From Antedon mediterranea (lineage: Eukaryota > Echinodermata > Crinoidea > Comatulida > Antedonidae): a stretch of DNA of 64,000 bases. The stretch lies in the NCBI RefSeq assembly GCF_964355755.1, contig NC_092670.1, positions 22,007,201 to 22,071,200 of the forward strand. Reading direction: 5' to 3'. Below are positions 51,101 through 63,100 of the stretch, piece after piece; position 1 is the stretch's first letter, and each line of letters opens with the position of its first letter. The notes under the pieces were generated by a model. That model saw nothing but the letters and a program-made list of their open reading frames with translations. It had not been told where the DNA came from and made no database searches. The translations under genes were made by a program, and so were the position numbers.

Positions 51101-54100
51101 GTACCACAGTAGGGGAGTGTACAACATATGAGGAAGTTTATCGTAAGGGGAAGGGGGGGGGGCTGTTCAGCAGTACCAAAATGTAGTGGATCTATGCATA
51201 ACTTTTTTTTTTTATAACAGCGAGTAACTCGTCAATTACAGGATGGAAAAACTATTTTATACGGAGTGGAGTTGTAAGAGAGTCGTGAGTAACCACCCTA
51301 GCATTAGGTCACGATTGAACCCTGGAACTTTGGATTGGAAGGCAAGCATAACCACAAAGCAAAAGCTTCAGTTCTAATTGGGCTTATAGTAGATAACATA
51401 ACTATACTTACTGGGCGTCATCATATGGCGTGCGACATATGCAATATAATTCATCTTCTTGTTCTTGTTTTTGTTGTTGGCAATCGGAACAGATGAAATC
51501 CTTAATTGTTTGTGCTTCATCCGCTGATATATTTACACATTCACCATGGAACCAATTTAAACAAACATCACACCCAATATAGAACCTAAAATTAAAACAA
51601 TAAAGTTTCAAATTAAAAAATTGAATTGAAGTCACGTGAATGCTACTTACTGTACGCGAAATTCTTTAAAATTGATTTATAGTACTTATTATTATTATTA
51701 TATTTTACTAAGTGTGAATATTGGTGAATAATGGCCACAGGGCTATATTTTGGTTTTTCTATACGGTAGCCCAAAGTGGTTAGCCCAGAGAAGTTCTGAA
51801 TTAAACTACATTACATTAAATTTACTTATTTATTTTGCATCAAAAATTCATAATAAACATCTGAATAACAATAATTTGAAACAAATGAAATGAAAAACAT
51901 CAAAAGAAAAGTAACATATTTATTATATACAAAAACATATTTACAGAATACGGTTAAAATTCATAACGCATATTATTATTATTTATAATTTAGACCGGAC
52001 TTGGCCTCAGGAGAAAAAAGAAAGTGTAACACATCAAGTTTTATACAGACAATTACATACAAATACGTCACCATTCAGTGAGCATAAATGATATCATTTT
52101 TAGTGTTAGTGTGTAATATTGTATATTGAAAGAATTATAACATAATAGCTGTCTCAACTATAGAGGGCGACAAAGTCTTTTCTTCTTTTGTCAGAATCAA
52201 AACATGAATGTGTAATTTTTTTCCAACGATTCTAATTAGAATTTTACATTCAAAACTTAATTTGCAGCCTATAGGTACTGTAATGTTTAGCTAGAATTTT
52301 AAAAACTTAATTCAAAACCCAAATCCCTGATGTTTACTAGATATGTTACCTCTCAACGCTGACAATTGAACAGAAAGAACTCACCTTGCTGCATCATATG
52401 GGGTCTTGCATATACAATATAATTTCACATTTGATTTCCTCCTAGCCTCTTTTTCCAGACTAGTCCCTTTAGAAGATGTTGGTTTCCCTTTATCTGGTTT
52501 GCTTTCAGACTTGGTTGAGTCTGTTCGTTTCCGCTTAGGCGAAGTAGTCGGTGACTTTGGCGTAGTCACCAATATTTCATTGGTTACTTCTTGTTTGACA
52601 TCCTGTGGCGGTGACTTGTAGATTGCCACCGGCACAGGGACAGGTGCTACTACTTCTTCTTGCTGTAGCTGCTGCTGCTGCTCAAGAAGTTGCTGCTGCT
52701 GTTTTTGTTGTTGCTGTTGTTTCCTCTTCCGAGCCATCTCCTTTTCTCGTCGTACTTCTGACTTGGATTCCTCCTACAATATAACACATTATTTTCTTTA
52801 AATCCACCATTTTTTTTTTCATTTTTGAGAGATGTTTGAGTCATGATCAAGCCCATCCTTAATTATCAAGCAATTTTCATGCAAAATGATCCATAGAGCT
52901 ATATTTTCTAAATTATTAAATTATTATTATTATTAGAAATTAATTTTATAGATATAGAACATACTTTTTTTTATAAGCTAAGGTTGTTCACTTGTAATCA
53001 ACATCTCATCTTACAAGCATATTAAATGTCACAAATCTAACATATATCTGTTTTTTATTTTTAATTAGATATCTTAATTCCCCACTGAGGAATAAAACTA
53101 GATTTTACTTGTATGAAACCTCATTTATAATCAACAGTGTGGAACATTGTATGATGAGATACTAAAAATCTTATTGACTATCACATGTGAAATCCCAAAT
53201 CTCATTAATGTACACAAGGGAGAAGCGAAAAATATGAGCAAGGTAAAAATGTTTAAACATTAAATTAGCTAACAGAAACACGGAATCACCATGTTATATC
53301 CGGTGAATCTCACTGGCACGTCAACATAAATATGTCCGCTTAATCTATGTTCATATATATATATATCTGTCGACGAGAACAGTCAAATATGACCCATGTG
53401 GACGTGGAAGTCGTGTGCACGTTCACTCAATATAAAGGCCTATTACTAGAAAGTTGACACAAAGTATCTCAGAGTTCTATGTCAACATTAATCTTAATGG
53501 GTCTTTCGCACCTACTTTGGCAGGGTCCCGGCAAATCAAATTTAAAGTATGGTGCGTCTTGAAACGCAACATTGACGTTCAATTTGATTTTGGACCATAT
53601 GGAAAGGACCCTTAATAGAGGGTGATAAAATAAACTGGGGTTTGAATCCATACTGGAAATAGCAAAGAGTGATGAGAATAAAAACATTTGTTGATTTGTT
53701 TTGAGCTTAGCCAGAAAAATCTATTAAGCCTTCTATAGACTGGTGATTAACAAGCCTACTAATCTCAGCTCCTGTCACTACCTGGCATTTGTGCATTGCA
53801 AACAGCAGCATTACCTCCTCACAATAAGCAAAATGCATTACTACCTATCATTCTATAAATGGAAATGTACTAGCTTTTGTATATATGCCAAAACAGAGGG
53901 AGTACCTGTACATCATGTAACAGCTTTTGTTCCAGAAGATAACGTTTCCTTCGCATTTCATTCTTCAACTGGTCTTTGTGTTTGTAGAGGATTGAGCTAA
54001 GTTTGTGGGCCATTAGTCTAATCCTCTTCTCTTCTCGTTTTTCTTCACGTGTTTCATCCTGCCGTTTTCGTTTCAAATCCATTTTTTCGTTTCTTTCAAT

Positions 54101-57100
54101 CTTGTCGAGCATTTGCTTTAACAGATTTCTACAAACAAGTTCCCTAAAGAAAATGAAATTGCAAAAACATCAATTAGTCACAATAAAAATCTTTAATTGG
54201 CCAAATGTTATTCCCTACCGACATAAATTTTCCTATACACTCAGTACAATCGAACCCACAACCTCGCTAGACTGGCGTTCATACATTTAGACCATTAAGT
54301 TTGCGCTGTTTTGAACCAACAGTATGATAATATCTAACTACAGCAGTATTTTCCTGCCTTGGATCTTCAAAGTTCACTAAATACACAGCATATCAAAGTC
54401 TAAATTTTTGTCTGCACAATCAAACAAGTTTAACAAAAAAAGTGTGATGTGCCCAAATATTGTAGTGATATGTATGAAAATGTAAAAAAAAATAAAAAAA
54501 TATGACATCATCATGTTCATATATGGGCACATCACATTTTTTTGTCACAAAAAGTTTGATAGATAGAGCTTTATACTGATTTGTGACTGGCATGCGCTTG
54601 CAGAAGATATGTGCCATGACCACATTGATGATGAATACTAAATGAATATTATCCAATACCTTGAATGTGCTGCTCTATCCTGCTGTGCTGCCATTTTGCT
54701 TCTGCTTGCACCTCCTTTTCCTGGCAACCTCTTTGGATCCTGAATGATAATTGATGCCTGTTTATCCTGTGTTTGCATCGATGCTATCTGCTGCATTTGT
54801 TCCATCTGTTTCTGTCGAAACACTTGAAGAAGACTAGCTTGTTGTTGTATTTGTTGCTGGTTTTGAATGATCTGTTGTTTCTGCTGTTGTGTCTGTTGCT
54901 GTTGTGCCTGCTGGTTGGATGTGGATGGAACGGCTTGCTGGAGAGCTGTTAAAGTGGTGTTGAGGTTGATTTGAGGCACCTGTGTTGTTGTGGTGGTAGT
55001 TGTTGTACTCGTTGACGCACCTAGCAAACAAAAAACTTCAATAATGACCTTTGAAGACTACAAATACAACAAATTATTGTTCTTGGTACATAATTTATAA
55101 CATAATACATAACTAAAACAGCATTGTTCTAACACTTTTTCGGGGGAGATTTATGGAAGCAGTTGATATTTTTTGTTTGCGTATACAATTATGAAGTTAC
55201 ATACATACACTCTGTACACATTTAGAAGTTACAATTAAGTTGTATAGAAAATTGCTTAACAATACCGCTTTCTATTTAGTTGGCCGTTATACTTTTACTT
55301 AACATACCCTATAAGTAAGCATTGTAGGACTTATAAGCAACAGTAGCAAATTTGCCTTTTCCACTAACCTGTAGCATTTGGTGTTAGCACCAGTCTTTGT
55401 ACAGTTGTCCCTTGATTTGTTTGTGTTTGTATCAATTGTGCTGGAATCGTCTGACCTGTTGTCGGTACTGTCACAACAGCAGGGGTCACAATAAACTTTT
55501 GACCTCCAACCTGAAGAACCTGTGCTTGGGATGCAAAGATCTGGGCCTGACCCATTACCTGCGATTGACCCGTTGATTGTGCCTGTGCGGCTGTGAGAGG
55601 AACTGGAACTTGTGCTCGAATTATTGTTGGTGTAGTTCCACTTGATTGACCTGGAAGGGTCAGCTTGATTTGACCCAGAGTTTGTGTAGCAGGTTGCGAT
55701 GTTTGTGCTTGTTGACCCTGAGGTCGGATTGTAATACGCTGCAATGGTGATTGGTTCACAGTTTGAATTTTGACTCCTGGGGTACTTGGTAGACGAGGTG
55801 TAATTGTTCTTAACCCACCTGTAAAAAATGAAAAATACTTTCAATTAAAAAGAATTAAGCATACTGTGTCCAACTCAGATAATCACAAAAAGTAATTTGT
55901 GAAGTTTTTGTATGATGCTTTATTCTGAAGAACCACCAAATAGTATTGATAGAAATAAATAAAACAAAACTCACTTGAAATAACAACTTTCTGAGCAGCA
56001 GCATTCTTACTTAGTATCTTCGTTGCAGCTGCAGGAACTGGCAATTTAGCTCCGCTTGATTGATCTCCTAATGTCAATGTGTTAGCAAACTGGATCTTAC
56101 CACCAGACTTCATTGTGTTTTGTAAACGTTTCTAAATGTCAAAATAAATATATATGAGAATATTATGTAATAGTACCAAAAAAACTTTTTTCAACCTAGC
56201 CTAAAGGTTATTTGAATGCCTACCATCTATTTAAATTGCACTTCAGCTAATAATTGCTTTTAGTATTGGGGATTTGTGGCATTAGGATGTAGTGGAACTG
56301 TAGTTTAGTGGTTAAAATGATTGCCTTCCACTCCCAAGTGTCAGGGTTAAATTCTTTTCTAGTTCTATGGTTCTCCACTCCCAAAAGTATGATATACTAA
56401 TAGCTTATAAATCCTAAAATTGTCTAGTTACGAACTGATTCTCAGTGCATACTATCTATTTCCAAGGTACCAGGAATATTTCATATCACATGTGGTACCT
56501 GTATTATGTAAGGTGAGGTTAAAGGTCAGTTTACTACTACATACATTTGAAACAAATGTGATGTTGTATTAACAAATATTCCTATGATACTTTGGAAATA
56601 GATACAGTACCGAGAATGGGCTGGTGGATGCATGTGTGTATGAAATACTTACCTGTTGCATGGCTTGTCTTTGTGATTTCAACTGTTGTTCTAACTGTTC
56701 TTGAATAGCCTGAGCAGATTTGTTAATCTGTGCATCTTGCTGCTGCTTTGCCTTCTGTTTCTCCTTCAATATCTCCTGTTGCTTAGCTTGCAATTGGGCT
56801 GCTATTTCTTTATCCATTCTGTAAGCAAAATTGTTTGCAATTAAAATTCCATATATCTGAGTTCTGGAGCACATACTTAAAAGTAACTTTATTGCCCTTT
56901 TGAAAAAGAAAGCTCAAATCAAACACAAAGAAAGTTACCTGTCACTGAATTCTTGTATCTCCCATAATTCCAAGCTTTCTTCGGTGACCCAACGTTCAGT
57001 CACAAGAGGGCCTTTTGGTTTTTCATCCTCGGTAGCTTTGACAGGAGCTGAGCTTGACCTTAGACCTGATCGCTGTGGCTTATGATATTCTACAAAATGA

Positions 57101-60100
57101 AAGAACCGAATGTGTGTTAAAATTTTAGGTTCTGCAAACTGGTGCTGCAAACTCAATACAAACCATGATTACAAACATTCTAAAAATGTGGTCAGTTTGA
57201 TAAGAGAAATCTCAAATTAAATTTCAAAGGTATGAATCATAATTAAAGTATAATAGAGAAATCTGAAATTTTCTTGTCTACCCCAACTTATACAATTGTG
57301 TGTTCAATGGGTAGGAGTTATACAATGGTATGTACAACTTTAGTAAATGCTAACAATCAGTTTAAAAAAGCATTCACCTTTTGGCAAGTCTTCCACAATG
57401 GGTGTGTATGTCTTCCGAAGCAGGTACTCTGTCCTCTCACCATTATGACCAATTTCACGTTTCTTCAAAATTTCCGTCTGAATAGTTTCAGTTTCTGTCA
57501 ATTCATGATGATTTCCAATTTTACCGAGATCCTCCCAACGTAGGGAAGCCCATAGAATCCGCAGCGACACACCAACAGAAGCCAGCGAGTTCAAGGTCTG
57601 TACTCTGTATCGCCAACAGGTCTTAAAAGATGGCCTTGGACATGGGTATGGCCAGTGGTATTGCCGTACAGCTTTTGTATTGTATATAAATCCTTCTACA
57701 TCAAGCCTACCTGCATGACGTGCTAATCTTTTTAGCAAATGAGGAGGAAGAATAAGTATACTCTTTCGGTTACTTTTAGTTGAAAATTTGCGGCATATTG
57801 GTAATGGGTTATTTACGACTTTCTTCACAGTTTTCTTTGTTTTTGTGTATTTAGTTAAGGAGGTAGTTTGGTAAGTATGGTACTCAATTGGCGGTGAGAC
57901 TGGAACAATTAATGTTTCACTCAGTTTTTTTGACAAGGCCTTTAGCGTTTCCTGTGTATATTTTCTTTTGAAATTTTGTGAAGATGTATCGGTAACTGTT
58001 GTCTTTTTCTCTGTTGTTGTTGTCGTGACTGTGGTAACTTTAGTTGATGATTCGCTTAAAGTGGTTGTTTTAACAGTTACTGAATTTGTTACAATAGTTT
58101 CAGTTTTTGTGACAGTTTGTTCTTTTACAACATTATCCACTAAACTAGATGATTTTGACTCATTTGCTGCCACGACCGACAAAGCTGATAAGGCATTTGA
58201 AGCATTTACAGAGAAACCTATTGGATTGGTTGATGGTAAGGATGAAGCTGTTGTTTGGGGAGAGCTTTGATGGCCAATTTCTGATTGTGAAGACTGTGGA
58301 GTAGATTTACTGGGAATAGTTGAGCCGTTTGACTTTGTTTCTTCACTTGAAAGATGTTCACTGGTGCTACTCGGAGGACCCATTGGCACATTTTCTTCTG
58401 CAGGAGAGGTTTTTTCAATAGTGCTACTTGAAATAGATGGTATGTTAGACTCGTGATTAGGTTTAGAGATCTCTTGGCTGGTGTTATCGGAATGAGCTGG
58501 TATGACTAACTGTGTTACAGGTAGAGAAGGATCCACAATAGAGTCAGCTGGTAGTGCCTGTGTAATAGGCTCTAACTTTGCTTCAGAGATTGGTGTTGCA
58601 GATTTTTGCAAAACATCATCTGTTGTGTTGAAAGATGTCAGTGAATTTTGGGATATGTCTTGAATTGACAATACGACATTCTTTATTTTATCTTGACCTG
58701 CTGAAGTTTTTGATAAATCTGCTACTGGTTCAAATGATTCTTGGCCAGTTATGGAATGGGTTGAAAGTGTGTTACCTTTATTTACTAATGCAAGATCATC
58801 GGCACAATTCATTATGTCAGTCTTTTCTGCGACATCCTTATTTTGGATGTGTACTTCAGTTTCTTTTTTTGAAACAACTAGTTGTTCAACCTGGTCATCA
58901 ACATGAGCCAATTTGTCTGTTGGTATATGCATATCTGAAGCATTAATCAAATTGTCTTTTATATGGCTATTTTCATCAACATTTTCAATTGCATTGTGTT
59001 CTGCAGTTTTACATTCAGACAATGGTGTAATGTTATTTTTAAGTTCTGAACAAATTTCTTTCTTTTCATAATTAACAGGAATGGTATCCAAATCATTAAG
59101 GAATTTATTAGTTTCATGTATGTCTAATAAGTTAGTCTTTTCATTTGTTACCTCATTTGCATTTGATATTTGAGAATTTTGATCACTAGTGGATACGTTT
59201 TCAGAAAAATTTTTATCAATAGACTCATCACTCAAAGAGTTGGTATTTTGAAATATATTTTCCATTGTTGCAATGTCAGAACTACAGATGTTTGGACTGC
59301 TTTCAAATGTGGTACTTGAATCAATTGATTGTTGATTAGAAGTGTCAATTGTATTGTCTTCACTTTCTCCAGTTTTGTCTGTATCAAAGTTCTGAAGAGG
59401 CAAGTTCATTGAAAATTCTTCAAGGTCCTTATTTGTCTCTGTGCCTGTTTCTACATCCTGTTGAGGCAAGTCAGAAATACTGTTTTCAAATCCTTCTGTA
59501 TCTAAGAAGTCAAGTGGCATGTCATTTACACTGGGTTCTACCAAGTCTTGAAAAGACATATCCATCATATTGTTGTCAAAATCTTCTATTGGTTTTGAGT
59601 CTATGTTCTGATTAGCTATATCCACTTTGGTGTTTTCCAATTCATCAGTTGCTTTTGTTGTATCAGATTCAAAATCTTCAAGAGGTATACCCATTTGAAC
59701 ATCTTCACTCTCTGCTTCTGTATTCAAATCTCCAGACAGAAAACCCATTGAACTGCTTTCAGTCTCTACAACAGTATCTTCTGCTTCCGTGGCTATGTTA
59801 TGGAGAGGCTTATCATTTAAACTGCCTTCAGTTGTTTCTGTTTCTATAGACTCTGTTTTTTCTTTTACACAGGATTCAATATGTTCTGTTACATCCATCG
59901 CTTCTGTACTTAATTCATTAAGAGAGATGTCATTTCCACTTTTAACTAACTCTTCAGTAGCATTTTCTACTTCCATATTTGAATTGTCCTCTACACTTTC
60001 CATCTTTTCAGTTTTTTCTGTACACAAATTCTGCTTAAGGATCTCTTTTGCAGGTACTTCAACTCTGTCAATCCCATCATTCACCTCTTTGCTTACATTT

Positions 60101-63100
60101 TCTTCCTTAGTTTCTTCTTGATGAATTATTTGTTCCGGTGTGACTTCACATGTAGGTTGTGTAACAGATTCGGCTGAAACTTTATCTGAATGATCATCGT
60201 TGGACTGAATTAATGGTTGTATACTATTAGTATCCTCAGGTTTTTGAGACTCTGGTTCTGATAAACTATTGTCTATTGGTGTATTTTGATCTTTAGTAAC
60301 AATGTCACCAGTTTCTTCATTTTCAAGTGGCACTACAGTGCTTGATATACTGTTGTGAAGTTCTTGGTTTTGACTAACTGAACTTCCCGTTTTAACTGTC
60401 GGCAAAATCACATCTTTAACTTCCATTGCAGATATTTTTGGATCTTCTTTTGATAGCAATTCTTTCTTTTCTGGCAAAGCTGGTGTTAATTTATCTTGAG
60501 TAACTGTTTGTAGACTATTAACATATGCTGCTTGGAAAGATGTTGACTCAGATTTAGTACTTATACCACTGACGTCCGTTTTACCGGGTAAAATATTGTT
60601 TGAATCTACTGAGGTTCTTTGATTGATTAGAGTACTTGGTGGCATGGTTTTAAATTCAGCTTTTATATCTGAAGCAGGCAAAGTCTTCAGTGATGTCAGG
60701 TTTCCTAAGATTTCTGAAGATTGACTGATAGGTAGAGTCTTAAACTGTGCTTGCATTTCTCCAGTAATGACTGGTTTTTTGACAATGGCCTTGATACTGG
60801 AAAGTTGAACAGTTTCTTCTGCCTTACGAATGATGGATTCAAAATCATCGTTCTTAATGGCAGTTTCTCCATCATTTATCAAATTTTGCAATTGGGTTCT
60901 TTCTGCAAGAGCTCTTTTATAGATGCTGTACTTTCTTAAATCAGCTTCATAAGCCTCATTTTCAAGTGCGTGTTGCTTCTCCCGATGTTCTAACAAACCT
61001 TCGAGTTTGGATCTATAAGAAATCTTTTTGTACACAGAATGTTCTCTCATTGCCTGGCCAATATCAAGCTCATCAAACCGCATGTTGGTAAACTTGTCAT
61101 TTTTAAATTTCTTAAGAACCTTTTTAGGTAAATCACTTTTAACATCAGGTTTGTTTTCTACTTTCTCAGAGGCTACTTCAGTTGAAGACTTGCTTGGTTC
61201 TGCTGCATCTTGAGTTTCCATTTTTTCAATTTTATTAGGTAACTTCTCTTCAACATTTCCGACTTCCTTGTCTACCACCAGCTGATGTTCTTCTTCACAT
61301 GTTTCTTCCATTTCAGTTATTTCCATTTCTTCCAAGCCTTCATCATTTAATGCATGCATTCCAGATATTGTTCGCTTTTTGCATTCAATTACTTTACCAA
61401 GGTCACGAATTTCCAGTGGGCTTTGTCTGTGGTCTGGTAAATACAAAGTGCCATCTAAAAAAAAGAATTACAATCACAATCATAACTTTGAATCCAAATC
61501 TTGTGTCAAAATAATCTTTTTACAGGTTATGCATTTGATTCCCAATATAATCTTTGTGAATTATTTTAGGATTAAAAATGGGCTGTCTCTCACACACTTT
61601 GGCAATATTTATAGTTTGATGGGGAAGGAGAGATTATATCCAGAGACCATACACTTTCTGAAATCAACTCTAATAATGACAGACCAAGTACTATATGGTA
61701 TACATTACTTTAAAATATTAAATCTTAATGCTGACTAATAAATATATTAAATAACTTACTGGCTTTGGCTCTTGCAATGCTGTTTCTAAGACACTGAAGA
61801 GCAGGACTTCTATTTGGTAACGGACGACTATGTCTGGTTGAGCTCACCCAATGCCATCCTTTTCCTCCCACTGCTCTGTATTCTTCACCTTTTTGTTTCC
61901 ATAACTTAAAAAAAAAGAAATTATGTGATTTTTACCTTCAGTATTATATATAAAAAGCATATATTGCCAAGCTAAATTATGGTGGAATTTGGAATTGAAA
62001 AACACCACCACTTTCATATATCAACAGATGTGTATCTGTGATGGAGTTCTGTGCAATGCAAGACATCATCTGATTTGGTACAGTAGGTCTTGGGAATATA
62101 TTACATTGGAGATGACCCGATACTTTAATATGGCTCAAAAATAAATTTTTCAGAAACCAACCTGATGTAATAAGTAGGAAATGAATAACACATAAAAACA
62201 AATTAAAGAAAAAATGAATAATAAAAAACCAACCTGATGTTTAATAGGAAATGAATATTTCACCCAATAACCCAATTTCTGAGAGTCTTCCTCTTCATCC
62301 TTTCGTTTCTTTTCGTGCTTTTTCTTTTCATCTCTCTCCATAACTGTCATCCGTTTCATTTTGCTGTGTCCAAGACCATCATTCCAAACCACACTAAAAA
62401 ACACAGGTTTGATGGCACATTCTAGGATTGACAACGCAAGACAGAACTCTTTAGGTTTTGAGCAGAGATTAATTGCCTTAAGCCAGTTGTTACGATGTGT
62501 CTGCCAATTATGATGCAAGAAACATTTAGGAATATTCCTTTCTAAGTTTGAGAGAGTCATTCTATGCGTCGATACCAGTATTGCTCTCTGACCATATACT
62601 GCACCCATCCAGTCAAATTTATATCTTGCGGACAAAGAGAATTTGTATGAAAGGTAACGCCGTTTATCTCTATCTTCTGCATGTTGTGGTTTATTTAGAG
62701 CAAGACGGTTTATAGTAAACTGATTTTTATACAACTTATAGGTTCCTTCAAGACCCAGTTTGAATAGTTTTTCTGAAGACCGTGTAACTGGTCCATTTGA
62801 CTTCTTATTTTCAATTTTCTTTATCTCCCCTTTAGAATTGATAACCAGCACAGCGTTATCATCTTTGTTTATTTTTGTGTTAGTAGTAGGTGCTTGGGTT
62901 ACAGATTTGGTCACTTTAGGGATGTTTGTTGAATATGTCACAAATGGAGTAGCTTTAGGAGGTGGAGGTTTATAATTTGGGTTCCTGGAACGCGTCATAA
63001 TGGCATTTTTCTTTGCAGTTGCTTCATCAGTATCTTTCGAACTATCTTTAATTGTATAGGTACTCTGTGAACCATCAATGTTCATAATAACAATTGTTCT

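Larger units (their letters stand above)
49575..51411 (-). other. BPTF intron between the PHD exons
   Basis: GTAAGT to CATAG, 1.8 kb. Carries two tRNA-SINE fragments (about 49782-49870 and 51262-51350) and a G-rich minisatellite (50830-51180). The rest is AT-rich with no gene. Confidence 0.8.
54144..54659 (-). other. BPTF intron with SINE fragment and MITE
   Basis: GTATTG to CTTTAG. Holds a minus-strand tRNA-SINE fragment (54235-54310) and the second copy of the small MITE (54395-54573). Confidence 0.75.

Noticed and set aside
50698-51127. Overlapping Pro/Leu/Tyr/Cys-rich minus-strand frames
   Set aside because: They lie in the G-rich minisatellite within a BPTF intron and are open in several frames together.
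55299-55844. 181-codon minus-strand Ser/Thr/Asn frame overlapping a BPTF exon
   Set aside because: It is an alternative frame of the Q/T-rich exon. The other frame joins in phase with both neighbours and matches the family's composition.
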